Part shown: piece by piece, positions 7,347 through 15,391 of the stretch
Position numbering within the stretch: the stretch's first letter is position 1
Layout: the number at the start of each line of letters is the position of its first letter
Source of the DNA: Albidovulum sediminis
GTDB taxonomy: Bacteria; Pseudomonadota; Alphaproteobacteria; Rhodobacterales; Rhodobacteraceae
Assembly (NCBI RefSeq): GCF_025380365.1
Contig: NZ_JAOCQF010000001.1
Coordinates: 682,001-746,000, forward strand
Direction: 5' to 3'
Length of the DNA stretch: 64,000 nucleotides
Translations under genes and position numbers: made by a program
The notes under the pieces: model-generated
Database searches by the model: none
Told to the model about the DNA's origin: nothing
Seen by the model: only the letters and a program-made list of their open reading frames with translations

Positions 7347-8954
7347 TCAGACCATCATTTCCTTGGTCGCCGACAGCTTCAGCGCCGGGTGGTCGCGCAC
7401 GATCCGGTCAATGTCCCACTGCAACCGCGTCAGGTAGACGATGTCGCCGTCGTGGTCATGGGCGATGTGCCCCTTGTTGGTGGCGACGAACTTTTCCACG
7501 TCCGGCTTCGGTCCGGTGACCCAGCGGGCCGATGTGAACTGCGTCGGCTCGAACCTGACGGGGAGCGAGTATTCGATCTCGATCCGGCTGGCCAGCACGT
7601 CGAACTGCAGCGCGCCGACGACGCCGACGATGAAGCCCGACCCGATGGCGGGCTTGAAGACCTTGGCGGCGCCTTCCTCGGCGAACTGCATCAGCGCCTT
7701 TTCCAGGTGCTTGGCCTTCATCGGATCGCCCGCGCGCACCGTCTGCAGCAGTTCCGGCGCGAAGGAGGGGATGCCGGTGAACCTGAGTGTCTCGCCTTCG
7801 GTCAGCGCGTCGCCGATACGCAACTGCCCGTGGTTCGGGATGCCGATGATGTCGCCGGCCCACGCCTCTTCGGCCAGTTCGCGGTCGGCGGCGAGGAAGA
7901 GGACCGGGTTCGAGATCGCCATCGGCTTTTTCGAGCGGACGTGGAGGAGCTTCATCCCCCGCTCGAAATGGCCCGAGGCGAGGCGGACGAAGGCCACGCG
8001 GTCGCGGTGCTTGGGGTCCATGTTGGCCTGCACCTTGAAGACGAAGCCCGTCACCTTGCCCTCCTCGGGCAGGATCTCGCGCTCGGCCGCCTTCTGCGGC
8101 TGCGGCTCCGGGCCGTAGTCACCGATGCCGCGCATCAGTTCCTTGACCCCGAACGAATTGATGGCCGATCCGAACCAGATCGGCGTCATGTGCCCCTCAA
8201 GGAATGCCTTGCGGTCGAAGGCGGGCAGCAACTCCCGCGCCATCTCCAGCTCCTCGCGCAGCTTGGCGAGCAGGTCGGCGGGGACGTGCTCGGCCAGCCG
8301 TGGGTCGTCGAGCCCGGAAATCGCGATCGATTCCGCCACCTTGTTGCGGTCGGCCCGGTCCATGATCTCCAGCCGGTCGTTCAGGAGGTCATAGGCGCCG
8401 ATGAAGTCGCGCCCCATGCCGATGGGCCAGCTGGCCGGGGAAACATCGATGGCCAGGTTTTCCTGGATCTCGTCGATGATTTCGAACGTGTCGCGGCTTT
8501 CGCGGTCCATCTTGTTGCAGAAGGTCAGGATCGGCAGGTCGCGGAGCCGGCACACCTCGAACAGCTTGCGGGTCTGGCTTTCCACCCCCTTGGCCCCGTC
8601 GATCACCATGATCGCGGCATCGACGGCGGTCAGCGTGCGGTAGGTATCCTCGGAGAAATCGCTGTGGCCCGGCGTGTCGACCAGGTTGAAGCGGTAGGTG
8701 TCGAAGTCGAACGACATCGCCGAGGCGGAAACAGAGATGCCCCGGTCCTGTTCCAGCTTCATGAAATCGCTGCGTGTGCGCCGCGCCTCACCCTTCGCGC
8801 GGACCTGTCCGGCCATCTGGATCGCGCCGCCGAACAGCAGGAACTTTTCGGTCAGCGTGGTCTTGCCCGCATCGGGGTGCGAGATGATCGCGAAGGTGCG
8901 GCGACGCGCGATCTCGGACGGCAGGGCGGGGCGATTGGACAACATATCGGACAT
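7347..8954 (-). CDS. prfC: peptide chain release factor 3
   Basis: Translational GTPase that recycles release factors RF1 and RF2 from the ribosome after peptide release. The 535 residues match the family (about 529). GTPase motifs: G1 SHPDAGKT at 25-32, the switch II region DTPGHSDF near 90, and G4 NKMD near 145. The start could be the ATG at 8954 or the in-frame ATG at 8945; both give a family-like N-terminus. RF2 (prfB) is encoded at 37.6 kb. It stands alone on the minus strand, 53 bases above uspA. Confidence 0.96.
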   Translation of the reverse strand: MSDMLSNRPALPSEIARRRTFAIISHPDAGKTTLTEKFLLFGGAIQMAGQVRAKGEARRTRSDFMKLEQDRGISVSASAMSFDFDTYRFNLVDTPGHSDFSEDTYRTLTAVDAAIMVIDGAKGVESQTRKLFEVCRLRDLPILTFCNKMDRESRDTFEIIDEIQENLAIDVSPASWPIGMGRDFIGAYDLLNDRLEIMDRADRNKVAESIAISGLDDPRLAEHVPADLLAKLREELEMARELLPAFDRKAFLEGHMTPIWFGSAINSFGVKELMRGIGDYGPEPQPQKAAEREILPEEGKVTGFVFKVQANMDPKHRDRVAFVRLASGHFERGMKLLHVRSKKPMAISNPVLFLAADRELAEEAWAGDIIGIPNHGQLRIGDALTEGETLRFTGIPSFAPELLQTVRAGDPMKAKHLEKALMQFAEEGAAKVFKPAIGSGFIVGVVGALQFDVLASRIEIEYSLPVRFEPTQFTSARWVTGPKPDVEKFVATNKGHIAHDHDGDIVYLTRLQWDIDRIVRDHPALKLSATKEMMV

Positions 8955-9007
8955 GGCGCCCGCATATAGCGGGAGCCATCCGCCTGCGCAATCGCGGGCT
9001 TGAGCGC

Positions 9008-9844
9008 TCAGCCCATCGGGGCCGGGGCAGGGCGCGCGATCAGCAGGTCGCAGGGCGGATCGCGCATCAGCGTTGTGGCGACGCTGCCCAGAAGTGCCTT
9101 AGACACAGCCGCCCGGCCATGCGCGCCGACCGCGATCAGGTCGGGTTTCAGCCGCGCGATCTCCTCGGCCAGGACGCTTTGCACCCCGCCCTCGACGAGC
9201 CGGATCGGAAGCGCCGTCGGCTTGATCGCATAGCGCGCGTGCCAGGCGGCCTGCGCATGTTCGGCTTCATGCAGGAAGGTGCCGACGTTGTCGCCCGGCA
9301 TCAGCCCCTTGTAGGGCACATGGAAGACGTGAAGCCCCTCGTGCCGGGCCGCGGGCGCAAGCGCCAGCGCGCCCGCCGCAGCGGCCGCAGCCGCGGGCGA
9401 GAAATCGACCGGCGTCAGGACGCGCGCGTAAGGCCCCGAGGGCGGTGCCGCGACCATCAGCACGGGGCAGGAGACCAGCGCCACGATCCGCTCGACGGTG
9501 GTCTGCCGGAAGAGGTCGGCGATGGCGCGCGGACGGTGGCGCCCGACGATCAGCAGATCGGCCCCGGTCTCGGCCACGTGGCGGGCCACCGCCTCGGCGG
9601 GATCGCCCGTGACCACCGCGATCTCTGCTGCTGCGGCACTTTCGGCGGCGAAGGACTGCACGATCCGCTGCAACTCCGCCTCGGCCGCCGCGCGCATCGT
9701 CTGCGACACTGCCGAGGGCAACGCCTCATCGACGATCGTCAGCACCGTCAGCCGTGCCCCCGCCGCGGCGGCCAGCGCGCCTGCGCGATGCACGGCACGG
9801 TCGCCGCGTTCGGACATGTCCGTCGCCACCATGTAATGCGCCAT
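9008..9844 (-). CDS. universal stress protein with two UspA domains
   Basis: Cytoplasmic stress protein; the 278-aa form starts at the ATG at 9844, preceded by GGAGGG, instead of an upstream in-frame codon at 9919. Domain 1 (about 1-140) begins MAHYMVATDMSERGDRA and has VGRHRPRAIADLF but lacks the full ATP loop. Domain 2 (about 145-275) keeps the nucleotide-binding pattern GxxG-x9-GS in VGAHGRAAVSKALLGSVAT. One degenerate and one ATP-type half is common in tandem Usp proteins. Its ligand and role cannot be told from sequence. Confidence 0.9.
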   Translation of the reverse strand: MAHYMVATDMSERGDRAVHRAGALAAAAGARLTVLTIVDEALPSAVSQTMRAAAEAELQRIVQSFAAESAAAAEIAVVTGDPAEAVARHVAETGADLLIVGRHRPRAIADLFRQTTVERIVALVSCPVLMVAAPPSGPYARVLTPVDFSPAAAAAAAGALALAPAARHEGLHVFHVPYKGLMPGDNVGTFLHEAEHAQAAWHARYAIKPTALPIRLVEGGVQSVLAEEIARLKPDLIAVGAHGRAAVSKALLGSVATTLMRDPPCDLLIARPAPAPMG

Positions 9845-9928
9845 CCCCCGGTCCCTCCGATCTGTTTCCCTTACGGCGATCTGGGGTGGCGGGGGGCCGC
9901 TTTCAACGCGCTGCGTCAAGCTGTCCCG

Positions 9929-10930
9929 TCAGGGCTCGCGGCGGATCGCGGGGAACAGCGCCGCGCCCGGCAGATGCGCGGGCCCGGCCTCGGTCGCGGC
10001 GATCGCGGCCTGGCTCAGGCCGGGGAACCGGGCCTTTAGTTCATCGGCCATCGCCGGCGGCAGGCGGGTCAGGACGGGGGCGCAGACCCGCAGGCTTTCG
10101 GTCGCCACCCCCTCGGCATAGACGACCTCGTGGCGGTCGAAGACAAGGCTGTGGTAGTCGACCCAGCCGCCTTCGCGGCGGCGGATGCGGTGGCCGTCGA
10201 CCAGGTGGCGCGCCTCGACCAGAAGGTCGGAGAGCGTGCCCGGTTGCGGTCCGCCGCGCTGGTGGAGCAGGACGCGGTGGTGCGGGCTGAGCGCGAGGTC
10301 GCCGGTGTTGCCCATCGTGCCGGCGGTGATGACGACGGGGGCAAAGGCCCCCTCGGCGCGTAGCGTCGCCTTGCCGACCCAGCGAAGCACCTGCGCGCCG
10401 TGGTCGCGTGTCAGCACCCGGTTCCCGGGCCGCAAGCGCTCGACCGGCACCGGCGCGCCCTCGGGCAGCGCGATCAGCGTGCCCGCGGCGAAGGCCATGC
10501 AGGCGGTCTCGGCGACGGGAAGGCCCGCGGGGGCCGGGCCGGCGGCGATCAGCGTGTGATCGGCCCCGGGCGACAGGGGCGAGAGCGGCAGCGCCAGGAC
10601 CGCGCCCGAGGCGGGGTGGCGCAGGATCAGCACCTCGACCCGGTCGCCCGCAGGGCGCAGGAAGGTCAGGAGCGCGCAGGCCTCCAGCGTCTCGCCGGGT
10701 TGGCCGACGTCTCCGCCCTCGGCGATGGCCTGTGGGGCGCCGCTGCCGTCGGCCATGCCAAGCGCCAGTTGCAGGGGATGCGCGCCCTTGCGCAGGCGGT
10801 AGACATCGCCCGGCTCGCACTCCTCCACCCCGCCGATGGGGTCGCCGAGGTTGGCCCCGGCGACGACGCGCAGGGCCTCGGCGGGAAAGGCGTGGACGAT
10901 CCGGGGCGGCGGGGGCGCTGAATGCGGCAT
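9929..10930 (-). CDS. Hint-domain (Hedgehog/intein-like) protein with altered nucleophile position
   Basis: Belongs to the Hint_2-type proteins that are numerous in Rhodobacteraceae. The 333-aa protein has a unique N-terminal part (1-140), then the Hint fold from about 145: AFAAGTLIALPEGAPVPVE, LRPGNRVLTRDHG, and LALSPHHRVLL. In self-processing members the segment starts with Cys (C-F-x-x-G-T); here the aligned residue is Ala, while a Cys occurs two residues earlier (CMAFAAGT). If the alignment is right, classical autoprocessing would be lost. No signal peptide is visible. A promoter-like pair (TTGTGA, 17 bp, TAGGGT) ends nine bases before the ATG at 10930, so the transcript may be nearly leaderless. 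Confidence 0.85.
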   Translation of the reverse strand: MPHSAPPPPRIVHAFPAEALRVVAGANLGDPIGGVEECEPGDVYRLRKGAHPLQLALGMADGSGAPQAIAEGGDVGQPGETLEACALLTFLRPAGDRVEVLILRHPASGAVLALPLSPLSPGADHTLIAAGPAPAGLPVAETACMAFAAGTLIALPEGAPVPVERLRPGNRVLTRDHGAQVLRWVGKATLRAEGAFAPVVITAGTMGNTGDLALSPHHRVLLHQRGGPQPGTLSDLLVEARHLVDGHRIRRREGGWVDYHSLVFDRHEVVYAEGVATESLRVCAPVLTRLPPAMADELKARFPGLSQAAIAATEAGPAHLPGAALFPAIRREP

Positions 10931-10939
10931 GGTGGCCGG

Positions 10940-10968
10940 ACCCTAGCGCGGGCGGGCGCGTGTCACAA
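10940..10968 (-). promoter_or_regulatory. candidate sigma-70 promoter of the Hint gene
   Basis: On the minus strand TTGTGA (10968-10963), a 17-bp spacer and TAGGGT (10945-10940). The ATG starts at 10930, so transcription about seven bases after the -10 would leave a leader of only a few bases. No Shine-Dalgarno sequence is visible before that ATG. Confidence 0.45.
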
Positions 10969-11006
10969 CCGCGACGATAGCGGGGAAGGGCTGGCCCCGG
11001 TGGCAA

Positions 11007-11031
11007 CATCCGGTATGCTTCCGCCCGGATG
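11007..11031 (+). other. hairpin just upstream of the SDR gene ribosome binding site
   Basis: CATCCGG (11007-11013) and CCGGATG (11025-11031) form a seven-base stem with an 11-base loop, immediately ahead of the AAGGAGGG ribosome binding site of the next gene. It could modulate translation initiation or be an operator; nothing else supports either. Confidence 0.35.
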
Positions 11032-11048
11032 CAATGAAGGAGGGCAGG

Positions 11049-11828
11049 ATGGATCTCGGGATTCGCGGCAGACGGGCGCTGGTCTGCGCCTCATCGAAGG
11101 GGCTCGGGCGCGGCTGCGCCGAGGCGCTTGCGGCGGCCGGTGTCGATCTGGTCCTGAACGGGCGCGGCGCCGAGGCGCTGGAGGCGACGGCGACGGCGAT
11201 CCGGGACCGCCACGGCGTTTCGGTGGCCACGGTGGCCGCGGACGTGGCGACCGAGGCGGGGCAGGCGGCGCTGCTGGAGGCCGCGGGCGCGGTGGATATC
11301 CTCGTCAACAACGCGGGCGGCCCGCCGCCGGGGCTCTGGTCGGACTGGACGCGCGACGATTTCATCCGCGCGCTCGACGCCAACATGCTGGCGCCCATCG
11401 CGCTGATGAAGGCGCTTCTGCCCGGCATGATCGGCCAGGGCTGGGGCCGCGTCGTCAACATCACCTCTCAGGCGGTCAAGGCGCCGATCCCGGTGCTGGG
11501 CCTGTCGAACAGCGCGCGCGCGGGGCTGACCGGCTATGTCGCGGGCACCTCGCGGCAGGTGGCGCGCCACGGCGTCACCATCAACAACCTCCTGCCCGGC
11601 ATCCACGCGACCGACCGCGCGATCTCGCTCGACCAGGGGGTGACGAAGGCCGAGGGCATCACGATGGAAGAGGCGAAGGCCCGCCGCGCCGCCACCATCC
11701 CGGCAGGCCGCTACGGCACGATCGAGGAGTTCGGCGCGATGTGCGCCTTCCTCTGCTCGGTCCACGCGGGCTTCATCGTCGGGCAGAACATCCTTCTCGA
11801 CGGCGGCGCCGTGACCGCGACGCTGTGA
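11049..11828 (+). CDS. short-chain dehydrogenase/reductase-like protein lacking the YxxxK motif
   Basis: Rossmann-fold protein of 259 residues. Start is the ATG at 11049 after GGAGGGC. The cofactor loop is a variant, CASSKGLGRG at 13-22, and the NNAGG motif is near residue 91. At the position of the catalytic Tyr-x-x-x-Lys the sequence reads GLSNSARAGLTGY, so no tyrosine four residues ahead of a lysine is present. This matches the BKR-like SDR subgroup described as lacking a perfect catalytic tetrad. The protein may bind NAD(P) but its reaction is unknown. It overlaps the next gene by four bases (GTGA), so the two are likely co-translated. Confidence 0.9.
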   Translation: MDLGIRGRRALVCASSKGLGRGCAEALAAAGVDLVLNGRGAEALEATATAIRDRHGVSVATVAADVATEAGQAALLEAAGAVDILVNNAGGPPPGLWSDWTRDDFIRALDANMLAPIALMKALLPGMIGQGWGRVVNITSQAVKAPIPVLGLSNSARAGLTGYVAGTSRQVARHGVTINNLLPGIHATDRAISLDQGVTKAEGITMEEAKARRAATIPAGRYGTIEEFGAMCAFLCSVHAGFIVGQNILLDGGAVTATL

Positions 11829-12403
11829 AGGGGCTCCTGCGCTACCTGACCCACCCGGAGGTGGTGATCGACCCCGCCGTGCCGGTCCCCGACTGGGGGC
11901 TGAGCGACCGGGGCAGGGCGCGGGTGGCGGCGCTGGCCGCGCGCGGCTGGCCGGAAGGCACGGGGCGCATCGTCGCCTCGACCGAACGCAAGGCGCGCGA
12001 GACGGCCGAACTTCTGGCCGCGCCGCTTGGCCTTGAGGTGGAACTGCGCCCCGCGCAGGGGGAGATCGACCGCAGCGCCGCCGGCTACGTGCCGCACGAC
12101 CGGCACGAGGCGCTGGCGGACCGCTTCTTCGCCCGCCCAGACGAAAGCGCCGAGGGGTGGGAAACCGCCCGCGCGGCGATGGCGCGGGTGCGCGCGGACC
12201 TTCAGGTGATCCTGGCGGGCCACCGCGGCGGCGACCTGCTGATCGTCGGGCACGGGGGCGTCGGCACCCTGCTGTACTGCCATTTCGCCGGCCTCGCGCC
12301 CGCGCGCGCCCACGACCAGCCTGCGGGCGGCGGCTGCGTCTTTGCAGTGGACCTGGCCAGCGGGCGGCCGCTGCACCCCTGGCGCCGGATCGAGGCGCTT
12401 TGA
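11825..12403 (+). CDS. histidine phosphatase family protein
   Basis: Phosphoglycerate-mutase-superfamily phosphatase of 192 residues. The GTG start at 11825 overlaps the preceding TGA. The N-terminal catalytic motif is the family variant RYLTHPEV (residues 6-13), in which His10 would be the phospho-acceptor; LSDRGRARV follows, and the second histidine lies in IVGHGGVGTLL near residue 140. STERKARETAELL is the usual STxRARQTA element. The substrate is unknown. Translational coupling to the SDR-like gene suggests a joint function. A 14-bp direct repeat (CCGGCTTGCGGCCC) occurs twice just after the stop. Confidence 0.88.
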   Translation: MKGLLRYLTHPEVVIDPAVPVPDWGLSDRGRARVAALAARGWPEGTGRIVASTERKARETAELLAAPLGLEVELRPAQGEIDRSAAGYVPHDRHEALADRFFARPDESAEGWETARAAMARVRADLQVILAGHRGGDLLIVGHGGVGTLLYCHFAGLAPARAHDQPAGGGCVFAVDLASGRPLHPWRRIEAL

Positions 12404-12465
12404 ACCCCCCGGCTTGCGGCCCCCTCCCGGCTTGCGGCCCGCGGCGACGGCTGCTATTCCCCGAA

Positions 12466-12488
12466 AGCCCGAGTGTTTTGATCGGGCT
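12466..12488 (+). other. hairpin upstream of ABC ATPase gene
   Basis: AGCCCGA (12466-12472) pairs with TCGGGCT (12482-12488) around a T-rich nine-base loop, twenty bases before the GTG start of the ABC gene. Downstream there is no T-run. It may be a leader structure or the end of the preceding transcript. Confidence 0.35.
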
Positions 12489-12508
12489 CGGCGCCTGGGA
12501 GAGGCTGC

Positions 12509-13594
12509 GTGACCGCGACACCGCCACGGCTTGAGGTTCAGAACCTGACCCGCGTCTACGATGGCAAGACCGTCGTCGACGACGTGTCGCTGACCATCGG
12601 GGCGGGGCAGGTGACCTGCCTTCTCGGCCCCTCGGGCTGCGGCAAGTCGACGACGCTGAGGATGATCGCCGGTGTCGACATGCAGGACCGGGGCCGCATC
12701 CTCGTCGATGGCGCGCTGGTCTGTGACACCGTGTTCCGGGTGCCGCCCGAGCGCCGCTCCATCGGGCTCATGTTCCAGGATTTCGCGCTCTTTCCCCACC
12801 TCAGCGTGGCGGAGAACATCGCCTTCGGCCTGCCGCGCCGCGACGGGGCGCGCATGGCGCGGGTGGACGAACTTCTGGAGCGCGTGGCGCTTGCGGGCTT
12901 CGGGGCGAAGTACCCGCACGAACTTTCGGGCGGCGAACAGCAGCGCGTGGCACTCGCCCGCGCGCTGGCGCCGCGTCCGCGCATCCTTTTGATGGACGAA
13001 CCCTTCTCGGGCCTTGACGAACGGCTGCGCGACGGCATCCGCGACGACACGCTGGCGCTTCTGAAGGAGGAGGGGACGGCCGTCCTTCTGGTCACGCACG
13101 AACCGCATGAAGCGATGCGCATGGCCGACGAGATCGCGCTGATGCGGGCGGGCCGGATCGTCCAGCAGGGCGCGCCCTACAACCTGTACAACGCGCCGGT
13201 GGACCGGGCTGCGGCGGCCTTCTTCTCCGACGTCAACATCCTTGAGGGGCGGGTGCAGGGGGCGCTGACCCAGACGCCCTTCGGCGAGTTTCTCACCCCC
13301 GGTCTGGCCGACGGCACCGAGGTGGAGATCGTGATCCGCCCGCAGCACCTGAAGATCGACTTCGACCGCGCCGGCAAGGGGCCGCTGCCCACCGCCGCCG
13401 AGGGAACGCCGGCGCGGGCCGAGGTGGCGCGCGCGCGCTTCATGGGGCGCGAAAGCCTGGTCGAGTTCCGCCTTTGCCACGACGGGCGCATGATCCGGGC
13501 GACGGTGCCGGCGGTGTTCCTGCCCCGGCCCGGCACACCGATGTGGCTGATGCTGCGGCGCGACCGCTGCTTCGTCTTTCCCAAGGTCGCCTGA
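12509..13594 (+). CDS. ABC transporter ATP-binding protein, iron(III)/FbpC-like
   Basis: ATPase of the CUT1/FbpC group, energising an importer, probably for iron(III) or a similar substrate. The 361-aa protein starts at a GTG after GAGAGG. Walker A GPSGCGKST is at 40-48, the Q-loop in MFQDFALFPH near 89, the signature LSGGEQQR near 138, Walker B LLMDEP with FSGLD after it, and the H-loop in VTHEPHEA. A C-terminal TOBE-like domain (about 240-361, with EIVIRPQHLKI) resembles FbpC and PotA. No permease or binding protein lies beside it, so its partners are encoded elsewhere. Substrate assignment is by family only. Confidence 0.87.
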   Translation: MTATPPRLEVQNLTRVYDGKTVVDDVSLTIGAGQVTCLLGPSGCGKSTTLRMIAGVDMQDRGRILVDGALVCDTVFRVPPERRSIGLMFQDFALFPHLSVAENIAFGLPRRDGARMARVDELLERVALAGFGAKYPHELSGGEQQRVALARALAPRPRILLMDEPFSGLDERLRDGIRDDTLALLKEEGTAVLLVTHEPHEAMRMADEIALMRAGRIVQQGAPYNLYNAPVDRAAAAFFSDVNILEGRVQGALTQTPFGEFLTPGLADGTEVEIVIRPQHLKIDFDRAGKGPLPTAAEGTPARAEVARARFMGRESLVEFRLCHDGRMIRATVPAVFLPRPGTPMWLMLRRDRCFVFPKVA

Positions 13595-13605
13595 GCGACG
13601 GCACC

Positions 13606-14280
13606 TCAGGGGTGGGCCTGGCGTGCCAGGTAATCCTCCACCGTCCGGCCGGGCTCTGGCATGAAGGCGCCGCCGTCCGGGGTCAGGGCCTGGATCATGT
13701 CGACGCGGAACAGGCGGAAATCGGCCCTGAGTTCGCACCAGGCGAGCAGCGTCCAGACCTTGCCCCAGAACTCGAGTTGCAAGGGCCGGATGCGGCGCTG
13801 CGTCACCTCGCCCGCCTCGTCACGGTAGGCAAGCGCCAGCGTCAGATGCTCGCGGATCGCGCGGCGGATCAGGCCGAGGTGCGGGGCGGCGCGCGCCGCC
13901 TCGGCGCTGGAAAAGACGAAGCTGTCGCTGCCCGCCTCGGCCAGGATCGTGGGCGCGACCGCCGCGATCTTGGCGCGCAGGCTGACCGCGGCGCGCGCGG
14001 CGGTCTGGTCGGCGCCCGAGGCGACAAGGCCAAGGCCAAGGCGCAGCGCCTCGAACTCGTCGCGCGACAGCGCCACCGGGGGCAGGGCGACCGGGTCGCG
14101 CAGCATGTAGCCGATCCCGCGCTCACCCTCGATCGGCACGCCGTTGGCCTGAAGCCGTGCCATGTCGCGCCAGATCGTACGCACCGAAACGCCCGCGACC
14201 TGCGCAAGGTCGGCCGCGCGGTGCAGCCTGCCGTCGCGCAGGATTCGGATGAGGTCGATCAGGCGGTCGGCGCGGGGCAT
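13606..14280 (-). CDS. YafY-type transcriptional regulator (HTH_11 plus WYL domain)
   Basis: DNA-binding regulator of 224 residues, started at the ATG at 14280 (MPRADRLIDLIRILRDG) as in the family. Residues 1-60 form a winged helix (HRAADLAQVAGVSVRTIWRDM), followed by the conserved GIGYMLRD wing, and the C-terminal part has the WYL-domain features RRIRPLQLEFWGKVWTLLAW, where W-x-L takes the WYL position. Such regulators sense an unknown ligand and often repress a neighbouring gene. It is divergent from tatA. A palindrome with CTGTCAGTT half-sites lies in the shared upstream region. Confidence 0.9.
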   Translation of the reverse strand: MPRADRLIDLIRILRDGRLHRAADLAQVAGVSVRTIWRDMARLQANGVPIEGERGIGYMLRDPVALPPVALSRDEFEALRLGLGLVASGADQTAARAAVSLRAKIAAVAPTILAEAGSDSFVFSSAEAARAAPHLGLIRRAIREHLTLALAYRDEAGEVTQRRIRPLQLEFWGKVWTLLAWCELRADFRLFRVDMIQALTPDGGAFMPEPGRTVEDYLARQAHP

Positions 14281-14367
14281 CGGGCGATCCGGGCAGGTCG
14301 GGTGACGCCGGGGCATGCCGGCTTGGCTGTCAGTTTCTGGCCGAGGCCGGTCGGAAAGGCAAGACTT

Positions 14368-14387
14368 ACCGACAGAATCCTGTCAGT
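14368..14387. promoter_or_regulatory. palindromic operator candidate upstream of the WYL regulator
   Basis: ACC-GACAG-AATC-CTGTC-AGT forms an inverted repeat with one mismatch. The nine-base half CTGTCAGTT recurs in the same orientation at 14327-14335, 53 bases away. Both lie 47-108 bases upstream of the regulator start and before tatA on the other strand, the expected place for an autoregulatory operator. Assignment to this regulator is inference. Confidence 0.5.
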
Positions 14388-14515
14388 TGCCCGTGACCGC
14401 CGGCCATCGCCGCCATGGCGCAGGGCGCGGTTTGGGCGTTTGATGTCCACTGGAACGCCGGCAGGCCGCCGGCATGGACCCGCCCAAGTGGGCGGCCCTT
14501 TCGGAGGAACAAGAC

Positions 14516-14722
14516 ATGCAGATGGGTCCCTGGCAGCTGATCATCATCGCCATCGTGGTGCTGGTCCTTTTCGGGCGCGGCAAGATCAGCTCTCTCATGG
14601 GCGAGGTCGGCAAGGGCATCACCGCCTTCAAGAAGGGCGTGAAGGACAGCACCGCCGAGCTTGAGGACGAGGCCGCCAAGCCGGCCAAGGACGTGACGCC
14701 GGAAGAGAAGGACAAGGCCTGA
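14516..14722 (+). CDS. tatA: Sec-independent protein translocase subunit TatA
   Basis: Pore-forming subunit of the twin-arginine translocase, which exports folded proteins across the inner membrane. The 68-aa protein begins at the ATG at 14516 after GGAGGA; an upstream in-frame ATG at 14474 is not needed. It has one N-terminal membrane helix (about 5-20, [13 protein letters not shown]), the FGRGK hinge, an amphipathic helix [17 protein letters not shown], and an acidic/basic tail. It heads the tatA-tatB-tatC-DUF815 operon. Confidence 0.95.
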   Translation: MQMGPWQLIIIAIVVLVLFGRGKISSLMGEVGKGITAFKKGVKDSTAELEDEAAKPAKDVTPEEKDKA

Positions 14723-14776
14723 GCCGGGCGCACGGGATTTCGGGCTGACGGTATTTCAGGCTGACGGGGGCCGCAG

Positions 14777-15391
14777 ATGTTCAACATGGGCTGGACCGAG
14801 CTTCTGGTCATCGGGGTCGTGGCGCTGATCGTCATCGGCCCGCAGGACCTGCCGGAGATGTTCCGCCAGCTTGGGCGGTTCACCGGCAAGATCCGCGCGA
14901 TGGGGCGGGAGTTCCAGCGCGCCATGGACCAGGCCGCCAAGGATTCGGGCGCCAAGGACGTGGCCAAGGACCTCAGGACCATGACCTCGCCCAAGTCGCT
15001 CGGCATCGACGCGGTCAAGGATGCGGCCGACCGCTTCGAGAAGTGGGACCCGCTGAAGCAGACCAAACCCGCGCCGAAGCCCGCGACCTCCGCGACCCCC
15101 GCGCCCGAAACGGCCGGACCTGCGGCGCTGGCCGGTGCCGCGCCCGCGGCCGAAAAGTCCGCGCCCGCAAAGCCCGCACCCGGCCCCGCGACGCAGGCGC
15201 TGGCCGAAAAGCAGGCGGCCCGCAAGGCGGTGATTGCCGATACGGCCGCCAAGCTCAAGGCCATCGACAAGGGCGAGGCTGCCGCTGCGCCCGCAGCCGC
15301 GCCGAAGGCCGCCGCGGCGGCCCAGGTCGTTGACGCGGCGCCGGCGAAACCCGCGCGCGCCCCCCGGAAGAAGAAGGCCCCCGAGGCATGA
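14777..15391 (+). CDS. tatB: Sec-independent protein translocase subunit TatB
   Basis: Receptor-complex subunit that works with TatC to bind twin-arginine signal peptides. The 204-aa protein starts [20 protein letters not shown] with the conserved glutamate in the membrane segment, then [16 protein letters not shown] and an amphipathic helix to about residue 60. From about 100 onward it is an Ala/Pro/Lys-rich low-complexity tail, longer than in E. coli TatB (171 aa) and typical of alphaproteobacteria. Overlaps tatC by four bases. Confidence 0.95.
   Translation: MFNMGWTELLVIGVVALIVIGPQDLPEMFRQLGRFTGKIRAMGREFQRAMDQAAKDSGAKDVAKDLRTMTSPKSLGIDAVKDAADRFEKWDPLKQTKPAPKPATSATPAPETAGPAALAGAAPAAEKSAPAKPAPGPATQALAEKQAARKAVIADTAAKLKAIDKGEAAAAPAAAPKAAAAAQVVDAAPAKPARAPRKKKAPEA

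Noticed and set aside
7296-8969. 557-codon plus-strand open frame over prfC
   Set aside because: Antisense shadow of RF3, which has all GTPase motifs.
12404-12440. Two CCGGCTTGCGGCCC copies as a mobile-element footprint
   Set aside because: Too short and local, most likely slippage after the phosphatase gene.
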